Below are positions 24,991 through 38,152 of a stretch of DNA of 64,000 nt, piece after piece. The stretch is taken from NCBI RefSeq assembly GCF_041956535.1, contig NW_027192209.1, positions 384,092 to 448,091 of the forward strand. Reading direction: 5' to 3'. A program made the position numbers and the translations under genes. Each line of letters starts with the position of its first letter. Position 1 is the stretch's first letter. This DNA comes from Calcarisporiella thermophila CBS 279.70 (taxonomy: Eukaryota > Calcarisporiellomycota). Below the pieces are notes generated by a model, which worked only from the letters and a program-made list of their open reading frames with translations, did no database searches and was not told where the DNA came from.

Positions 24991-26672
24991 CGGACAATAT
25001 TGGAGAATACTATATGAAAAATATTGGTGAGCGATCTTTTCTGAAAAAGAATATTCGACGAAAATATAGTGGATAACCGGAGATACTAACAGGATATGTA
25101 AATCGTAGGTTGAACAAAATATTGTGCTCACAAATATCTGGCGCTTTAAATTTTTTATCAATAAAATTTCATTTGTTAACTATTGATATTCATCGGATAA
25201 GCTTTGAACGACTATTAAATAAGTAAATTATGACTTTATAATAGCTATAAGTATCATTTGATAGAGGAATCCCAAAAATTATTTTAATATCTCTTTCTAA
25301 TTTTGATAACTTGTCACATTTTCAGAGAAATCTTCTTATAATACACAACCTTCTATAATTTTGTAATTGAGAGGCGGTTTTATATAAAGGTCCTCCGGAT
25401 CGTAATTTGGATAGTCTTCAATGACAAAGCCGCTAAGGTACGACCGCTGGCCCCTGTCTAATTGTTGGGCAAGATTCTTATTATTTTATATTTCGTGACA
25501 TGAGCTATTTTTCTGTTCCATCTGACAAACTCAGCAAATACTCCAAGTTTCGTAGTGCTGGAAATGAACTAGATTTTGAAAGTGAACTAAAGAAATGAGT
25601 ACTTTATATATATTGCTGCATAACTGAGGTTTTTCAAGTTTCTTCGATGCGAAAGTCTAAGCCAGGAATCATCAAAAACCCACTATCTCTTTTAACAAAA
25701 TATTTTATTTTATGCTGTTTATGGTATTTAATTATTTATAAAAATGAATTAAATTAGACGTAATTGGCCATTAAATATGGTGAAAATTTGGAAAAATATT
25801 AAAATTTTCAAAAAAATTTTTAAATATAGAATCATAATTTTGAATATTTTGATAAATTTATATCCAATTGTTCAAATTCTTTTATTATTTTAACAAATCA
25901 AATTTGCTTTGAATAACTATTAAATTAGTGTTTGGCAATTATTTTATTATAGTTTTTGCTATTTCCCTTTTTCTTTACTAAGTTTAATGTCAATGAAGCC
26001 TCACTTGGAGACCGATTGCAGAGCTTCACTTTTTAGTACAAGACATCTTCTTAATCGTTTTTTCTTCTTAACAGGAGAGTGTATATTAAATATGAAAATT
26101 TCATTTTTGAATGGAGTACTGTAGTTATATACAGATGTTGTCCTATCTATTCCTCAAAAGATATACATATTGTTAGCTGGAGAAACAAATATGCCAGGAA
26201 TAGTTTGTCGTTGTGTGTATCACAACTACTGCTTAAAAAGTGTTTTATATCGCGAACGCGATTATGGATATTATTTGTGTGTGCAAAGATCTCAAGGGAG
26301 GATGGGAAGTATATAGGAAGTTATCGCTTTAATTGCAGTAGTTATAGATTTGAAGCAAAAAACAAATAAATGTATCGGAGAGACAATCATAAAACGACTT
26401 ACACATTTTGATTAACTATCCGTTCCCTCTGATTTATGTATATAACAAAGTTCTCTAAACTAGAATTGTTTCGTGGGGCGCAGCGACATATTTAACAACA
26501 AGTTATACAATCGAAACAGTTGTTGAAACTAGTTATATACAATTTGAAAATTTGAAATAATTCTATAAACCAATTGTAATTCCTAATTCTGCGCTATTCA
26601 AGCTGAAACTAGAGATCAAATCAGTTTGAACTAATTTTACAAATACATAATAACATAACGTTTTTATTGGTT
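24991..26672. other. Long AT-rich intergenic region
   Basis: 1.7 kb upstream of both PMR1 and ETT1 (divergent). Very AT-rich at 25720-25990. Bases 25441-25480 resemble, in opposite orientation, 28269-28318 beyond ETT1 (CCGCTG...CCCCT...CTAA...GTTGGGCA), perhaps a worn dispersed repeat. The open frame at 26079-26369 has no recognisable domain and a biased AT-rich composition. No gene called. Confidence 0.45.
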
Positions 26673-28019
26673 ATGTCTACTGATCGGCCAACAAAACGCG
26701 CTAGAAAAGCTGCCATTATCGAACATACTGCTACCTGCAACGATATTGAGTGCCAGGGGTGTAGTACTGGTGAGCTTGAATTCACATTTACAACGGAGGA
26801 TGGGGTCGTTACAAAACCTAGTGCGTTGGATTTGTTCCATATGGCCATGGAAGAATCCAGCCTTTCAAAAGCATCTAGCGGATCAGAGATAGACAATAAA
26901 GACATAGCGAAAAGGCTATATGATCTAGCGATTGAGGCTTTCGAGAAGGACTCAGAAAGAGACGATTTTTCCTATGCCACATGTTTACTTGAATTTGGTC
27001 GATTTTGGCATGTTGAGGAGTCTGTACGCGAGGCTATAACTTTGTTTGATAAACTAGTGAAAAAAGGAGATACAAATGCGCACATTGGGGCTGGGAAAGC
27101 AAAAGTTGCATTAGTAAGCGTTACCCGATAGATTTACTCCATACGTTTGAGTTAATTGAATAATTTTTTTTCATAAAATAGTGCGAAATATTACGCAGGC
27201 GAAACCAAATGGCAGATGAGGATTCTAGTGATGAGGATTTGGACAATGATCGGATAGCTGTTACAGGAGAGGAAAAGAGGCTCTTTAAAGAGGCTGCTGA
27301 GTCTTTAGATATTGTAGTTTTCAATTATTTGATGGGTTTGCTACTGTAGTTTAATTAATCATTTTATTTTCAATAGGGATTGAACAACTTGAAAATGCAG
27401 AATAAAGAAAAGTATGCACGGAATACTACTCTCATAGCCAAGGAACTCGTTGCTTACGGTTCATCAGTGGAGATATCATCATTTAATCGAGATTATGCAA
27501 AGAGTGTATTCGAAAAAGCACGTCATTATCTTGAACAATATGAGAACATCGATAAAGAAACTGATAAAAATGAAGACGCTTTTATTTTGGAATTATGGGG
27601 ATCATACTACTTTTACACTGCGCGACTCGAAGATACTGATGACCAGTGCATGTTTCTATTGAACAAGGCAATTGATCGGTTAGAGCAGATGAGAAAAGTA
27701 GAAGGTGAAATAGCTAGTAGCCTTGAAATAGTAAATTTTGATTCTGAGCTACAGAGAATAGAGCAATTATAAATACTATCATACTATCTTTCTAATAGTT
27801 GGGACACGCATATCTTTTAAAATCCAGTAGCGTACAGAATGACGATGAATCTTTGGAAGCATATGATCATGCAATTGATGTGCTATCAAAGGCATCTGCT
27901 TTAAACCCAAGTGAGCTAATTTCTTGAATTCTTAATAGCACAAGTTTATTAATGATTTTTGCTCATTCAAAATAGCAAACCAAGAACTCAAGACACTACT
28001 TTTAACCCTGACAACCTGA
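26673..28019 (+). CDS. ETT1: Ett1/Nro1-family TPR-like protein
   Basis: Family members act in nuclear control of hydroxylase Ofd1/Tpa1 and in translation termination. Exons 26673-27113, 27182-27313, 27377-27730, 27799-27910 and 27976-28019 give 360 residues. The N-terminus has a basic KRARK cluster likely to be a nuclear signal. The body is alpha-helical with TPR-like repeats: LYDLAIEAFEKD, ATCLLEFGRFWH, AITLFDKLVKKGD, and after an acidic linker (DEDSSDEDLDND) LFKEAAESLD. The second half includes ILELWGSYYFYTARLED and LGHAYLLKSSS. Start is the first ATG (26673); a TTG two codons earlier is not needed. Family assignment rests on repeat order and length, so it is good but not certain. Confidence 0.8.
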
Positions 28020-28900
28020 GGCGCGTGTAAATATATATAGAGTAATATTATTTCCTCTGAAGTGTTACGTAGAGCACATTTCATTAAGTGCGATGAAATG
28101 TTGATGATTCCTAATAATAAACGAGGTATTTAAGAACGAAAACTAGATTGCCAACGATGCCATTTAATGCTTCGACATCTGTTAATTTCCGAAGCTGATC
28201 AGGAAAGCACATAAGAATAATATAATATCTCCACGAGTTCGCTATAGATCAGGGATTCGTTTTATTATCCTGCCCAACTGAATAATTTAGTTAGCTATTA
28301 GTTAGGGGCAGCGGCTGACCCTAAGTTCTGCAAATCGATTGTCTTGAAGTGGACTTTGGAGTTACTGTTAAAACTATTTCAAAATATTTAAAATGAATAT
28401 ATTGACAATACGAATACAAAGCAATGTATGTATATCCTCATCATTAAAAAACATTACTACAGCATTCAGAAAATGAGTATAATGAGCACCTAGCCTAATG
28501 AATATATTCTAGTGTATGATTATATTTTATTCATACACGTGGCATACGTATAATTTCTTTAAGATGAATTTGATAATATAATCAAACTAACGCGCTTTAA
28601 TTGGATTTTTCGTGTTAGCGACACATTTTAGACCGTTTTGCTCGCTTCCCAACACTTTTTCGCATTCCTTCGCGTTCTACTTTTGTACTTATCGTTTATC
28701 ATATCTGTTAAAAGAGATCAATACTTAATCTTCTCTTCTTTATTATGCTATACTAGATCAGCTTACTTTTGTTAATATTTTTGCACACACCCATCTAATT
28801 TTAATATTTATATGATTAGCAGTTTTATATCTTTTATTCAAGAATCTGGTAGTGGAATTTATAGACGCTAAAAAGAGCAGGAGAATTGATCCTGCTAAGG
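28020..28900. other. Intergenic region
   Basis: Spacer between ETT1 and the Whi5/Nrm1-like gene. Carries the second copy (28269-28318) of the short inverted similarity described for 25441-25480. No coding or RNA feature seen. Confidence 0.45.
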
Positions 28901-30507
28901 ATGCCATTAGAACCTCCATCAAGTGGGCATGGATCTGCAGGTTCATTGAAGTCTAATAATCCTTCCTTGAGCATATATAATTCACAGAATCGTAGTCCGA
29001 GGAAAGTTGAAAAAAAACGATTCGATATAAGCAAAGTAAGTTCATTTTCGCTATTTTGTTAAATAATTTTGCTATAGTTAATTGTAATTTTCCAAAAAAG
29101 AATATTGCAAACCTCTGACTTATGATTATGCTCTTCTGTTCTATTAATTCTCAGGTTTCGCAAAAATTAAAAGCACGACTTCAATATGCAAAGCTCAAAG
29201 TAGAGCAAGGATGGACGAATTGCACATTGGATGAGGTAGAAAATCTGGCGAACAATTCGTCCTGTAATTTTTCCGCTTCTTTGAAAGCTCCTTGGCTTAA
29301 AACGATGTTCGAGATGTCAGGATCTCTCCCTCATTCTATAATCTCTCATCCCTTGACTCTAACGCGAAGTCTGGCTTCCAAGCGCCCTCGTACACGCTCC
29401 ACAGGGGAAATTCTAAGATCTCCACCTACTCCACCTCCTGTAGCAACTGAAATTTCTAGTTCACCTATCAAACTTGATAGGACAGAAGAACTCGATGAAG
29501 AGACTCTTGCTGCCCAAACGATTTTAATGCTCTCCTCACCTCAAAGATTCAGTTCTAGCCAAGAAAGTATACCAAGAGAAACAGGAGCTTCTCTGTCTTT
29601 ATACGACTCCCATCAGAGTTCGCTCTCATTGAGCTATAGCCCACTAAATCAACATCAACAAAAGGCCACATCACGACGGTTATTCCCTTCCACACCCTCT
29701 TTTCATTGTTCTTTTCCGACATCTGATGCCGGACCATCACCTGTACCTTCCAAGCCCTACTTCCTTGTAGCACAATCTTCTCCAATGCCTTCTAAATCTC
29801 CCCCATTTTCGAAAAGGCCACCTCCGCCCCCGCCTCCTGCGTTTTCTCCTATTGCACCTTCGCCAATGGCACCACGACCCTCATCTTACAGCCTTTCAAT
29901 TCCCCCAATTACTCCCCCACGTCTACCTCATACTCCTCACTTCTCAACGCCGACAAGTCGAAGATTAGTCCCAAGCTCAGAACTCAACACTCCGGCAAAA
30001 ATGCCGATTCCACGTAGAGCAAGCAAAGGTGGTGCCAGCGGTCGGGGGTCATCAACTGTGGATATTGGCCTTAGATGGAAGCATGTTGACGCATTAATGT
30101 TCGAAGAAGTAAATCGTATGTCGTCTACAGCTTCGCACTCAGCAGTTGCAAGCTCTTATTCGGCGTCATTTTCTAGTCTATCTTCCACTCCAACCCGAGT
30201 CCGTCGACAAGAAACTATCACACAGCCATCTGAGACCTCGCCCCTTCTCGGAAAAAAGGTTACATTGGATGCCAAACCAGCAAATGCTACAAACGCCCCA
30301 GATAACTTGACTGCACAAACTGCAACCTTACCGCTTCCTGTGACGCATATTTCACAAAAATCTACATACAATGCATCAATTGGGGATAAAAAGAATGTAA
30401 ATGGGTTGAAAATTTTGTCAAAAGAACCAGAATTTGCGTCAAAAGAAATACCTAGTCGAAAGGCGGATCCTGAGTTAAATAGCAGTGAAGAAAAGTTAGC
30501 TTTTTAA
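28901..30507 (+). CDS. Whi5/Nrm1-like G1/S transcriptional repressor
   Basis: Exons 28901-29035 and 29155-30507 give 495 residues. Just after the splice join lies KLKARLQYAKLKVEQGW (about residues 48-64), which fits the short GTB motif by which Whi5 and Nrm1 bind the SBF/MBF cell-cycle transcription factors. The rest is low-complexity and rich in Ser, Pro and Thr, with many S/T-P sites that CDK could phosphorylate (SPPTPPP, SSPQRF, SPLNQ, FSPIAPSPMAP, PITPPRLPHTP). This layout, one short helix in a disordered, CDK-site-rich protein, is that of Whi5/Nrm1. No other domain is seen. The intron (119 nt) is the longest called in this window. Confidence 0.72.
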
Positions 30508-31582
30508 TTGGGAGGATTGTGTATTCTTCTATTATTACATAATTTAATCGTAAAGATGAGAAAAGACAATATGTGAATTAGGAGTATTTTTATTTTTACT
30601 ACTTCATTTACAACTTATTATTCAATCTTTTCTCTCTCTGCATTTATTCTTTATATATTTCAAATTTGTTGTGTATAATTTATGTACAGTCGGCCTTATT
30701 TTAATGCTTAACTTGAAAATCAAGATTTAACATTGAACACTTGTTAATCGAAATTAGAGCCAATGTAAATTAATATTGAAAGTATACATTAGCCATCAAA
30801 TTTACAAGAAATTACGAATATTTGGAGCTAACTACTGATTTTGCCCTTTTGCATACGCACGGAGCAGTTAAAACAGTTGTGCGAAAGAAAAAATGAGCTC
30901 TCCAATATCTCAATTAGGTGTCTCATAAGTATTCCTTAAGTATTCCTTTTGCTTCTTCGAGGGAATTTGAATGTTTCAGTAGAGTAGCCATTATATCTCT
31001 ACTTGGAAATATAATCTATATTTTCAAGTAGAGGTTAATCCAAAATATTTACCCCGCAAAAATGCGAGTTTTAAATTTTAAGGACAGAATTCCAAGAAAC
31101 GAAAACGAAATATTTCTATCATTCAAAAATAGGGTATGTTACAAATATCATTATAAGCGTCTCCAATAACTGGGCATTTAAAGGGCATGTATTCTGCATT
31201 TCAGAAATGATGCATTGTTGCGAATACAAGTAATTTAACTGCTATTTTCACGTGTAAAGAAGTGAGACAAAACTTTAAAGAAAGTGTGTGAGAATAATAC
31301 ATATACTGGTTCGCTCATAATGCGTCCAGGCGAACCCAACCTTGTTCACTCTGCTGTTCTTTGTTTAAAAAGGCTGCGGTTCTCGGGCAACTAGCAAACT
31401 TTCTCATAATTTTCTCCTTAATAATCACCTCATCTTTTACTATCCATCTTCCCCTTTCCATTCAGGGAATTTATATTTATTTCATTGTAATTTTATTGTG
31501 TTAATCTAAAGGACAAGGGGCTCGTTTGTTATAGCTATATAATTCATTCCTTTACACCTTTTATTTATTGAAATAATTCTTG
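30508..31582. other. Intergenic region upstream of YPP1
   Basis: 1.1 kb AT-rich spacer between the Whi5/Nrm1-like gene and YPP1, both on plus. It should contain the YPP1 promoter. No gene, tRNA or repeat recognised. Confidence 0.45.
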
Positions 31583-34500
31583 ATGTCTGGAAAACAACAA
31601 GCGTATATTAAAGAAATCGATAATGCACTTTGCAGTGCTAATTGGGATGCGATCTCTGAGCTAGTGAGACGCTATCGGAAACAAAATCCTAGTGATGCTG
31701 GTGAGCTTATTATAATCCACTTTGACAATGATTGAACCTAATTTGAAAACGAATATCTGCAATAGCTTTCGCTGATCTAGTATTACTTGAGACCCATATT
31801 TGTCAAGCGACAAGTCGGCTAATGAAAGAGCTCGGATTCTCGTACGAAAGCTACCTGAAGGACAGCCCAACTAATATATCCATAACGCCCCGTTTATCAG
31901 AAGAGAGAATCAAGAGCACGGTAGAAAAATTGAAGGAGTTATGTGAAAAATATACGAAAAAGAATAAAGTTGTAAGTTGTTTTATTCATACTATTTAGTT
32001 TGCTCATATTGTTTTAATTATTGGTTTAACATAGCATGCTACGATTGTTCTTGCACGTGCATATTTTTCGATTGGCGCTTGGCAAGAAGCATTGAAAGTA
32101 CTAGCGATGATAGAAATCCCGGAAAAATTGGATACTCTCGAGTATTCTCTGATCTTGATTGTGCAAGCTCACACTATCCGGGGTGTAAGCTCGGAGATGC
32201 TTGGAGATTATAATCAAGCTTTGGATGCTTATGAACAGGCAGTAATTTTGTTCAAAAAACATAATCTTGCAGAAAAACCGGACCAACTTATTGCATGGGC
32301 TGAGGAGAGTATGTATCGTGCTCCTCTGCTTAAATTGCGTTTAGGGTATATTTGTACTGCTTCATCTATTTAACTAAAGTATATTAATTATTTAATTATT
32401 TTTAGCGATACGGAAGGAGCACTGGAGTCACTCCGTGCCTATCACATCGAGGCCCAAAAATGGCCATCCCTTTTTCGTATTCACAAACGAGCAGTCATCT
32501 ATCGCCACTTTGCTAAGTCAGTATCCTCCTTTTTGCAAGATAACAAATCCCTCAGAGTTTCCCGTGAAGATATGTCAAGCTCGTCTCTGGAGTAAGCAAA
32601 AAAATTTTGCAATCTTGCACAAACTTGATTTATTATGAAGCTTACAAATCCAGAATTAGAGAGAGAATGTACCAGGAACTGACTGATGTATGCATTCAAT
32701 GGGAAAAGACATTATTTACAGTTACCAAATTTCCAAAATCAGGAGATGTGAATGATTTAATAATTGAGCTTGTAGAACATGAAATGGAGAATTTGAACAT
32801 GCTCGGAAATAACGATCTCAAAGAGCTACGTCGTGTTGTCGAGGTAAGTTTCATGTTCTCTATCTATATATTATCGGGTTTTAAATGCTTTGTATATATG
32901 AAGCTTTTGCATCGTGCAACTGAGAAGACCTTCAATTCTCCTTGCATTCTCCGTCATCTGGTTAAATGTTTGATAGTTTTGGGTGAATTTAATGAGGCAG
33001 AGCATGCAATTGACTCATATCTCGAACTTGTTGGGATGTCCAATGGGGAGGAAAACAAACCGGGCGACCACAAGAGGAAAGGCGAAGATCTGGAACCTGC
33101 TGACTTGATTACTTCCATTCTTTTGGTTGGAGCCAGGATTTCTGCGAAAGAATTCCAAAATGTATTTAAAGCAATCGCTGAGACACACAATAGAATTAAC
33201 TTGTTTATATTTAATTTAGGGCGAGAAATGTGTTCGATACTCAAAAAAAGCAATTGAGATCAGCAAATGTTACGATTGCAAGGGTGAAGCTGAAGCTTGG
33301 AGGTATCTTGGAGTTGGCTATAGTTTGCTTGCAAGCAATGGTAATTTTTATTAAAGTTAAATGTATTTTACGATTTAATAATTATTTTATAAGGATTTGA
33401 TCCTGAGGCAAGGTCCAGCTACCATTCTAAGTCTGTCGAAGCTTTAGACAAATCTATAAAGCTTGAGCCAAATATCTGGCAAACCCATTACCAACTTGCA
33501 ATCCAATACGCTGAAATACGTGATATTCCCCAGGCGATCTTATCGGTTCGGCAAGCCCTGACGCTACTCCCCACTCATGTACCCTCTTGGCATTTACTTG
33601 TACTTCTTTTCTCGTGCTCAAATCAAGGTGGTGTCCAGGAGGGTTTAAAATGGAGCGAGATAGCCATCAAAGAGCTAGAAAATGGTGAAAATTCGGCGGA
33701 ATTTTTTTCGCTTCGACTTACGCATGCGCAGCTTCTCGACAATGTGCATGGACCTGTATATGCGTTAGAGTCTCGCCGAGAGCTATTTGTACTTTTCTCT
33801 AAAATTTCATCTCTAAATACCTCACCTCTGGCTGCTTTTAATAATTTCTCAACCAAGCACGGCAGTATACGATCACGACTCAGCATAAATGGAGTCGGGA
33901 GATCTGTTAGTTTTGATGAGAATGGCGAAACTAGCTTAGATAAGATTATGAACGCTAAATCTGGTATGTTTAGACATAAATAATATTTGTTACTTGATAG
34001 CATAACTATATATGTTCTATCGTTTAGGTGCCCCAAAGAGAAGCCAGTCATATGGTGAACGCCTTATTTCAGATATCCAATCTTCTTCTTCGACTTTTTC
34101 TTCAGCAAATGGCCATTTTACATCCAAGAGTGCGACAATCCAAGAAACTGCTAAACACAAATACACTATGAAGCTATTAGTGAATTTATGGCTAATATCT
34201 GCATCAGCCTTCAGACGTGCAGGAAAGTATGAGGATGCGATAAAGGCTATTGAAGAAGCTGATAAAATTAGTTATGACGATCCAGATGTATGGTATCAGG
34301 TTAGTTCGCCATCAATTTTAGCCTTACTGTATTAATTTAGCAACTGTTGTATATTTCCTTATATAAAATAGCTAGCACAGTTACTTCTCGCTCAGCAAAA
34401 ACAAGAAGAAGCCACTTCCTCGCTGCATCGTGCTCTTGCTTTAGACCCTCATCATAATTTATCTAAGGTATTGCTTGCAGGAATATATTTCAAGAACCAT

Positions 34501-34768
34501 ATAGAGCTTGCAGAAGGGTTGCTTGAAAGTGTCACTAAGGGAGTTGGATGGGACTGTGCAGAAGCTTGGTAAGGACCAGGTTTCAGTTTATTATATTCAC
34601 GGTTGAATGCCTCTTACTCATCTTATCATGATATTTAGGCTTCTTTTGTCCAAATTGTACCAACAAATGGAGTTTTTCGAAAGAAGTAAATCATGCCTCA
34701 TATATGCCATGGAATTGGAGGCTTCTTGTCCAATTCGCCCTTTCCGTGTATTACCTCGTTGTGTTTAG
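31583..34768 (+). CDS. YPP1: Ypp1/TTC7-like TPR protein of the PI4-kinase complex
   Basis: TTC7/Ypp1 recruits the type III PI4-kinase (Stt4) to plasma-membrane patches with Efr3. Exons 31583-31700, 31766-31971, 32035-32345, 32406-32591, 32654-32843, 32904-33161, 33220-33340, 33394-33963, 34028-34299, 34372-34568 and 34639-34768 give 852 residues. TPR helices: ATIVLARAYFSIGAWQEAL, EMLGDYNQALDAYEQAV, EGALESLRAYH, AWRYLGVGYSLLAS, IWQTHYQLAIQYAEI, AFRRAGKYEDAIKAIEEA, QEEATSSLHRALALDPHH and the conserved end AEAWLLLSKLYQQ, YAMELEASCPIRPF. A Ser-rich linker interrupts the repeats at about 610-690, as in fungal Ypp1. The 3' site at 32653 was chosen because upstream AGs break the frame. Confidence 0.85.
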
Positions 34769-35083
34769 GAGGAATATAATTAAATCGCTACATTTTCTTT
34801 TAGAATTGTTATCCTTTTGTAATGTTTATCTAAAAAAGCTTTTGCAAGAGTAATTCGTTAATTTATTTTATCTTCCTTTATACAATATCCTTGATATTAT
34901 TATATAATCTTGTATTGGCCTTTTAAATTATTTATAATGATATTTCTGTAAGCATACAGAAAGATTTTGGTTTTCCTATTTACTAAAATTACTAGTAGGG
35001 CAGTTGAAGCTCATATAAATTAACATATATCACAGAAAATAAGACACAGCAGATTCAAATAGATACGGGTAGAGGGACAGAAA
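34769..35083. other. Intergenic, convergent 3' regions
   Basis: AT-rich spacer between the 3' ends of YPP1 and the alpha/beta hydrolase. Nothing further seen. Confidence 0.5.
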
Positions 35084-36197
35084 TTAAAGCTTACAACGCT
35101 TGCCGCCTAAAGTTTTCCTTGGGTGTAGATTTTCATTGGTTGCAAACTTACATTGATTATAGTCGGTAAAATATGAAATAATAACATCAACCAACTGTTT
35201 AGAATATCCGGTGAAGTTGTGACCAGCGCCATCAAATAAATAGATTTTGTGATTTGGAATGATATTTGCGTAAGAGTGGGCATCGGTGACCGAAACTCTC
35301 TATTTATATGATTAATATGCTGATATCTTTACTCAACTACTTCGATATTTACCTTATCTTTCATCCCATGGCATGTTAAAACACTAGTTGTTTGCGGAAA
35401 ATCAAGCACTATAATAATCAGAATTTCATATTTAGATATCGGTTAAACAATAAATAGAGAACATGCAAGTCAAATTGAACTAACAATATGAATTATCCCA
35501 TTTTGCGTACTGTTCAATATTCTCTCTGGATACTTGTCTACTTATCCATTGACCGCGACTAAAATAGACTTGGTTATAATAGCCCTATAAAGATATCAAA
35601 TTAATGAATAAAATCCGAATGTATATTTAAAACATATAGGTACTCGCGTCTTAAGCTCCTCCTTAAAATTAGATATACTATTTATATAACTCCAAATAGC
35701 GGCCATATGATAGCGTCCGGCAATATTGACCATGATAGGAATACTACGTTCAAATAGGCAAGTATATTTCATACATGCAATGGAGCCACGAGAATGCCCC
35801 ACAAGCGCGTATATAAAATATCCTCTCTGCCTGAAATATTTTACTATATCCTTAAGATCTTCGACATCATCCTAGTAACAGAATTTATATTAGCACAAAT
35901 AGTGAAGAAAATATGTATAATATAATGATAGTCTACATCAATATTGCTATAACGTGTCATTCCATCGCTTTCGCCATTTCCTCGAAAGTCAAACCGAAAA
36001 TTATCAATGGGAAGATTTTCTGCAAGTAAACGTTGAAAGAGATAATTTTTATGCCCAAAGACTCCGTGACATATAATGATTAGCTTTTTTTTGCCAGATA
36101 TTTTGTCGATAGTAAATCCAGAAGCAGGACGCGATTCTAAGATGCCGAACAAGCGTTCATTACGTTGCGTCCGTATTATAATTCTATGTGGCATCAT
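35084..36197 (-). CDS. Alpha/beta hydrolase (serine aminopeptidase S33-like)
   Basis: Exons 35937-36197, 35644-35871, 35485-35584, 35353-35408 and 35084-35299 give 286 residues. The fold is shown by KLIIICHGVFGHKN (oxyanion strand-turn), FRFDFRGNGESDG, the nucleophile elbow GHSRG, a likely acid in SVTDAHS and the catalytic His in GAGHNF. No signal peptide or membrane helix is visible, so it is probably cytosolic. Related fungal proteins are annotated as S33 or acylglycerol-lipase-like hydrolases, but substrate cannot be read from the sequence. Two Met codons open the frame (36197 and 36194); the first is used. Divergent from coactosin with 350 bp between. Confidence 0.85.
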
Positions 36198-36547
36198 GGA
36201 ATTCTAATGGTTATATTTAAACTGAGAGTTGAAGTATTCACGTGGAATAACTTTGCAAAACATTGGCAGTCACATCTTTTAATTTAACCAGAGAAATATC
36301 TGTGGAGATATAGAAGCAATTGAATAATTTGTTTGAACTACGTTAAGGCATGTGATATAAAAGCTAATATGGTTTTCGAATATTCGACTGCCAAATTTTC
36401 CAATGTTTTTCCCCATAATATAAAGCCATTTTGCTGCGCCTTGTAATTTTGAATTTTATATTCTAATTCGCCTCTCGTCGCGTTGCATCTATTAATATTT
36501 TTCATTTTCAAACTGAAATACATTTATAGAGAGAGACTTCATCAGTT
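36198..36547. promoter_or_regulatory. Divergent promoter region, hydrolase/coactosin
   Basis: 350 bp between two divergent start codons. No specific element is claimed. Confidence 0.45.
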
Positions 36548-37271
36548 ATGAATGGTACAAATGGATTGGTTGGGGTAAGTTTTTTATTATCTCTATTATC
36601 TTGGTTTATAATTTTTATGGATTGATATATTAGGACCCTGCTATCTCCGAAGCATACGAAGAGGTGCGATCTGACAAAACGGAGACCAACTGGTATGAAA
36701 GTATTTTATATTACGCGTTAAATTTGAGAAATTAACACAAATACACTCATATTAGGTTGCTTCTAGAGTTTGCACCCACTAAACCTGATAGATTAATTGT
36801 CGCCGGAACGGGGACTGGAGGGCTTAAGGAACTTGTCACTAAATTGCGAGATGACCAGGCTGCCTTTGGCTATGTTCGGTAAAATACCAATTTGGTATCG
36901 TGGGATAAGCGAAAAGTGCATTAGAATAACTGTTTATTTTACTCATCTCTCTTTGCTAGCATGAATTTTGCAAATGATGAATACAGTCAGCGTGTTAAAT
37001 TTGTCCTAATAAATTGGTGCGGACAAAGTGTCGGCGTTATGAGAAAGGCCAAATTAAGTGTAACTTATTTAATATCTTCCCTTATGAAGGGTGCAGTAAC
37101 TTTAGAAATATAACCTACTAATAGATTCAAACCTCAGAGGTCAAGCATGTCTTACGTAGTTTCCACATTGAAGTCCCGGCATCACATGCAGAAGATTTGG
37201 ACGAAAAAGATATAATGTTGCATTTAAAACGCTGTGCTGGAGCTAACTATGATGCACAGCAGAACCACTAG
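36548..37271 (+). CDS. Coactosin-like actin-binding protein (single ADF-H domain)
   Basis: Small F-actin-binding protein of the ADF/cofilin fold that does not sever filaments. Exons 36548-36574, 36634-36692, 36756-36878, 36960-37059 and 37125-37271 give 151 residues. It matches coactosin along its length: EAYEEVRSDKTETNW, RLIVAGTGTGGLKEL, AFGYVR, VKFVLINWCGQSVGVMRKAK, VKHVLRSFHIEVPAS, and the signature end CAGANYDAQQ. Animal coactosin ends GGANYDAQ in the same way. The gene has an unusually short first coding exon (27 nt). Confidence 0.92.
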
Positions 37272-38152
37272 TAATAAATCAGCAAATTTTTAAGAAAAAA
37301 TATAAACTATACCAAATTGTTTTGTCAAATAGCAATTGACCGATGAAAATAAGAATGCAGAGGAAAATTTGATGATAGACAACTCAATAATAAGCAATGT
37401 GATCAGGGTAATTAACTATAGCTTTATCTATTAGGCGGAATGTTTACAGCAGTTGTCAAAATTTTTCTAAGTGTAGGGCAAATCTTTAAATTTGACAATT
37501 GTTTAGTAAAAGATGTTGAAAAATATTAAGGAGATATGAGTAAGCTGAGTAATTTCTTGTGACTGAACATCAGATTCCATAAAATATATCTATTAACCTT
37601 TTATGCTCGTTGTATCTAATGATGATTTTCATATGAGATATGCTTCTTTAATTATAATCTTTAGCTTGCACCAACTCTTATACTGGAATCACCAATTTCT
37701 TCGAGCTCAAGGTTATTTTTTGAGGCTACTAAACGCTCATTTAAGGAAATTTGTAGTAAAACAGAGCAAGATTGAAAGACTAGAGGTATTTGTTTTAAAA
37801 ATTTATAAATTGACTCTAATGGGGTTATTCATATATTATTTTCCTTGGATGTTTTTAAAAGTTCATAAAGGCGAAAATTTTAATGAAAATATAATTTTCT
37901 ATGAAGAATTTTATTTAATATTTTATTTCATAACTATTCTAAAGATTCTATGCACAGCCATATATATCCATATACTGTAAATAGAGAGATATTTGGTATT
38001 CGTGAGAGCATTTGAAATCAAAGCTCGAATCTTGAAATTGCAAGCAGCCACAATTACGGTAAACAAAGTCCCATCGAGTCTGGTTATCCAAAGAGAGGCA
38101 ATTCTTTTTTTTTTTTTCATTATATTTATTAAAATTTCGAGATCTAAATAAA
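37272..38152. other. Intergenic region between coactosin and eIF6
   Basis: Very AT-rich. A 125-codon open frame at 37603-37980 (plus) has hydrophobic stretches and an ATG, but codon use follows base composition and no family is recognised. Not called as a gene. Confidence 0.4.

Noticed and set aside
26079-26369. 96-codon open frame upstream of ETT1
   Set aside because: No domain, biased composition, and no splice partners; most likely chance.
31320-31390. Possible tRNA-like segment upstream of YPP1
   Set aside because: No consistent acceptor stem, anticodon arm or TTCGA loop could be folded.
37603-37980. 125-codon open frame between coactosin and eIF6
   Set aside because: Starts with ATG but is AT-driven in composition, has no recognisable domain, and lies in a very AT-rich spacer; an overlapping minus frame is equally open nearby.
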